Shown one piece after another: positions 62,221 to 64,000 of a stretch of DNA of 64,000 nt (positions are counted from its first letter, which is position 1; every line of letters starts with the position of its first letter). The DNA comes from GCA-2746365 sp963711255 (GTDB lineage Bacteria; Pseudomonadota; Gammaproteobacteria; SZUA-229). The notes under the pieces are model-generated. The model was not told where the DNA came from. It ran no database searches and worked only from the letters and a program-made list of their open reading frames with translations. The stretch lies in contig CAVQDO010000014.1 of NCBI GenBank assembly GCA_963711255.1, positions 33,868 to 97,867 of the forward strand, given 5' to 3'. The translations under genes were made by a program, and so were the position numbers.

Positions 62221-63426
62221 ATGGCAAAACAAATACACCGACTATCAGATGCGAAGGTCAGAAACTTAAATAAACGCTGGATGGTATCCAGATGGTGAAG
62301 GCTTATATCTGCAAGTAAGCACACACAGGCTCTAAATCATGGGTGTATCGCTATCAGATAAACGACAAAGGAACGTAGACATGGTTTAGGCTCATACCCT
62401 ACTATCACCCTAAAATCAGCCAGAGAACGCGCTGAGGACTGTAGAAAGCTACGTACTGATGGAATTGACCCTATTGAGCATAAACGCCAAAAAGACGCTG
62501 ATAAAATACTAGAAGACGCCAAAGCAATAACATTCAAAGAATGCGCCACCCTGTACATAGAATCCCACAAAAAAGGCTGGAAAAACCGCAAACATGAGTC
62601 ACAGTGGACTAACACCCTAGAAACCTATGCTTATCCATTTATAGGCGATATTTCCCGTACAAAAAATCGATGTAGGCTTGGTTATGCAGGTGATCGAACC
62701 TATCTGGCACAAAAAGACTGAAACAGCCTCAAGAGTACGCCAGCGAATAGAAAAGGTACTGGACTGGGCAAAAGTCAGACAATATCGCACTGGTGACAAT
62801 CCCGCCGCAATGGAGAGGACATATTGAGAACCTTTTACCTAAACGCTCAAAAGTACAGAAAGTGCAGCACTTCAAAGCCATGCCTTATGCAGATGTACCT
62901 GATTACTTCAAAACACTACGAAAACTAAAAACCATTACAGCTAAAGCACTTAGCATTCACGATATTAACCGCCACACGTAACAATGAAGTACGTGAAGCA
63001 AAATGGCATGAAATAGATATTAGATGCAGGTATATGGACTATTCCAGAAGAACGTATGAAAGCAGATAAAGACACACCGTGTACCACTTACACAAGAATG
63101 CCTAAACATACTTGAAGAAGCCAAACCATTTAAAGTAGATGATTATGTATTTCCTGGACTTCGTAAAAACAAACCATTAAGCAATCAAGCATTACTTAAA
63201 ACTACTCAAAACAAAGCACCCTACTCTGACCGTTCATGGCTTCCGCTCTAGTTTCCGTGACTGGTGCGCTGAAATGACAGCCTACCCACGTGAAGTAGCA
63301 GAAGCAGCCCTAGCACATACATTAAGCAATGCTACAGAGGCAGCATATCAGCGTGGTGATCTATTCGCTAAACGCAGTAAGTTAATGAACGCATGGTCAG
63401 ATTATTGCATCACTGAACAAAGTTGA
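62221..63426 (+). pseudogene. int: P4-type tyrosine integrase with nine single-base insertions
   Basis: The ATG at 62221 opens MAKQIHRLSDAKVRNLNK, then the frame breaks. Dropping one base at each of about 62275, 62327, 62370, 62656, 62810, 62961, 63022, 63071 and 63201 gives an unbroken 398-residue integrase ending at 63426. The DUF4102 N-domain (GWYPDGEGLYLQVS), the core-binding domain and the catalytic domain are complete. The first Arg is in LTATRNNEVR, the hairpin Lys region is MKADKTHRVPL, HxxR is in VHGFRSSF, then AHTLSN, and the tyrosine is in AAYQRGD. In the sequence as given it cannot be translated whole. Confidence 0.88.
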
Positions 63427-63847
63427 AAGTGTAATACCAATAAAGAGTTCTTTATAAAGAATCAAGATTCAGCCACGTTCTTCTAGAACTTACGTTTTAA
63501 GTAGCAACTTACCTTCCTTTTTCACTTCCATGACACTGGAATGTTCCACGATTACGTCAGCTATTAGATACGGTACAAATATTATAAAAAGTTCTAATAA
63601 GAAAATAAGAGATTGTTTTATCAATACATATTTAACTTATCCACAGATAAACGTGATACCAATTTATAATGACAAAATCATATAAGACGCCGTTGGTGGC
63701 CATGACCATACATTAGTTTTACACGGATGTCGAAATATTGCAGAGTATCTGTATTCAAACGTTAGCAATAGAATTATAACGAACAACATGACTCTAGAAA
63801 GAACTGATTTTTTTACAACAACTATTAATTTACATAAGAGGCTTTAT
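63427..63847. other. AT-rich intergenic region inside the mobile element
   Basis: About 420 bp with no coding character on either strand. It contains the inverted repeat TTCTTTATAAAGAA near 63451, a palindrome TTCTAGAA near 63481, and one perfect DnaA-box sequence TTATCCACA at 63637-63645. It would hold the promoter for the AlpA-like gene. Confidence 0.5.
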
Positions 63848-64000
63848 ATGCACGCACTACCAGAAACAGGTTACCTTCGATTACCTCAAATCATCGGAGA
63901 CAAGAGATCAATTCCCCCTACCCCTGCAATTATTCCCGTGAGCCGATCCAGCTTTCTCGACGTGTTAGCAATACACGTAATGGAACGAGTAGAGGACATA
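63848..64000 (+). CDS. AlpA-like excisionase/regulator, cut by the window edge and perhaps internally deleted
   Basis: The first 36 codons match AlpA-type regulators found beside P4-like integrases (MHALPETGYLRLPQIIGD, then PAIIPVSRSSF). After that the usual helix-turn-helix run is missing. Only about 8 codons separate SSF from a VEDI that looks like the domain's later WRVEDI block. About 15 codons therefore appear to be absent, or the frame is disturbed. AlpA proteins control excision and integrase expression. Calls past codon 36 are uncertain. Confidence 0.6.
   Translation, partial: MHALPETGYLRLPQIIGDKRSIPPTPAIIPVSRSSFLDVLAIHVMERVEDI

Noticed and set aside
62337..62799. Two minus-strand ORFs within the mobile element
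   Set aside because: They are antisense to the restored integrase frame, which is clearly the coding one.
63637..63645. Perfect DnaA box (TTATCCACA) as an origin
   Set aside because: It is a single box without neighbours, AT-rich repeats or replication genes, and one 9-mer is expected by chance at this scale.
1..64000. CRISPR arrays, rRNA or intact tRNA genes
   Set aside because: No regularly spaced direct repeats, rRNA blocks or complete cloverleaf sequences were seen on either strand.

Overview
The window is chromosomal DNA of a gammaproteobacterium. The evidence is the isc operon (iscR to iscX), the rlmN-pilF-rodZ-hisS-yfgM-bamB-der row, sdhCDAB-sdhE, prfB-lysS, clpS-clpA-infA, PBP1b with an LpoB-type activator, and a mtaD-ubiG-HAD trio as in Pseudomonas. 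Genus cannot be fixed from sequence alone. There is no rRNA, no convincing tRNA and no CRISPR array.

Layout: 1-2.6 kb holds an RND efflux pump (inner-membrane subunit cut by the window edge, plus its adaptor). 2.8-8.8 kb holds mostly small conserved genes (DUF1249, an unrecognised 393-residue protein, a Tat-exported DUF1513-like lipoprotein, a DUF4126 membrane protein, YajD, a GlcG/HbpS-like protein, YheT). 8.8-12.4 kb is the succinate dehydrogenase operon. 12.7-19.8 kb carries ygfZ, lysS, prfB with its programmed frameshift, tsaB and a DinG/YoaA-type helicase. 19.9-24.6 kb carries PBP1b, a frameshifted Sel1-repeat gene and a porin. 25-40.7 kb is one long minus-strand stretch from cysE and iscR through the isc genes to der. 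40.7-46.9 kb has a DUF2797 gene, an aminotransferase, an M23 peptidase, infA, a frameshifted clpA and clpS. 47.4-50.6 kb is a three-gene envelope lipoprotein group (LpoB, COG3014, LPP20). 50.9-53.7 kb is mtaD-ubiG-HAD. 53.7-57.5 kb is an arsenosugar-type cluster (FAD oxidoreductase, ArsS-like radical SAM, two glycosyltransferases, and a possible 30-codon three-cysteine peptide). 57.6-61.6 kb has an SCP2 protein, trxC, an unknown 88-residue protein and a hybrid sensor kinase. From 62.2 kb an AT-rich mobile element begins, with a P4-type integrase and an AlpA-like gene.

How the genes work together: iscR, two cysteine desulfurases, iscU, iscA, hscBA, fdx and iscX form the Fe-S assembly line. CysE upstream starts cysteine synthesis. 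Clients or users of Fe-S clusters in the same window include SdhB, RlmN, the DinG-type helicase and ArsS. PBP1b and its putative activator LpoB lie 30 kb apart.

Main points for a second look: (i) the integrase reading frame is restored completely by removing nine single bases, all of them insertions, while every catalytic residue is kept. clpA and the Sel1 gene each have one further single-base insertion, so either an insertion-biased sequence error or an odd mutational process is at work. (ii) The conserved N-terminus of CysE has no AUG, GUG or UUG codon. (iii) A three-cysteine mini-ORF follows the arsenosugar genes. (iv) A 20-mer is shared upstream of two unrelated genes. (v) A 29-bp-arm hairpin resembles dispersed repeats seen in other genomes.
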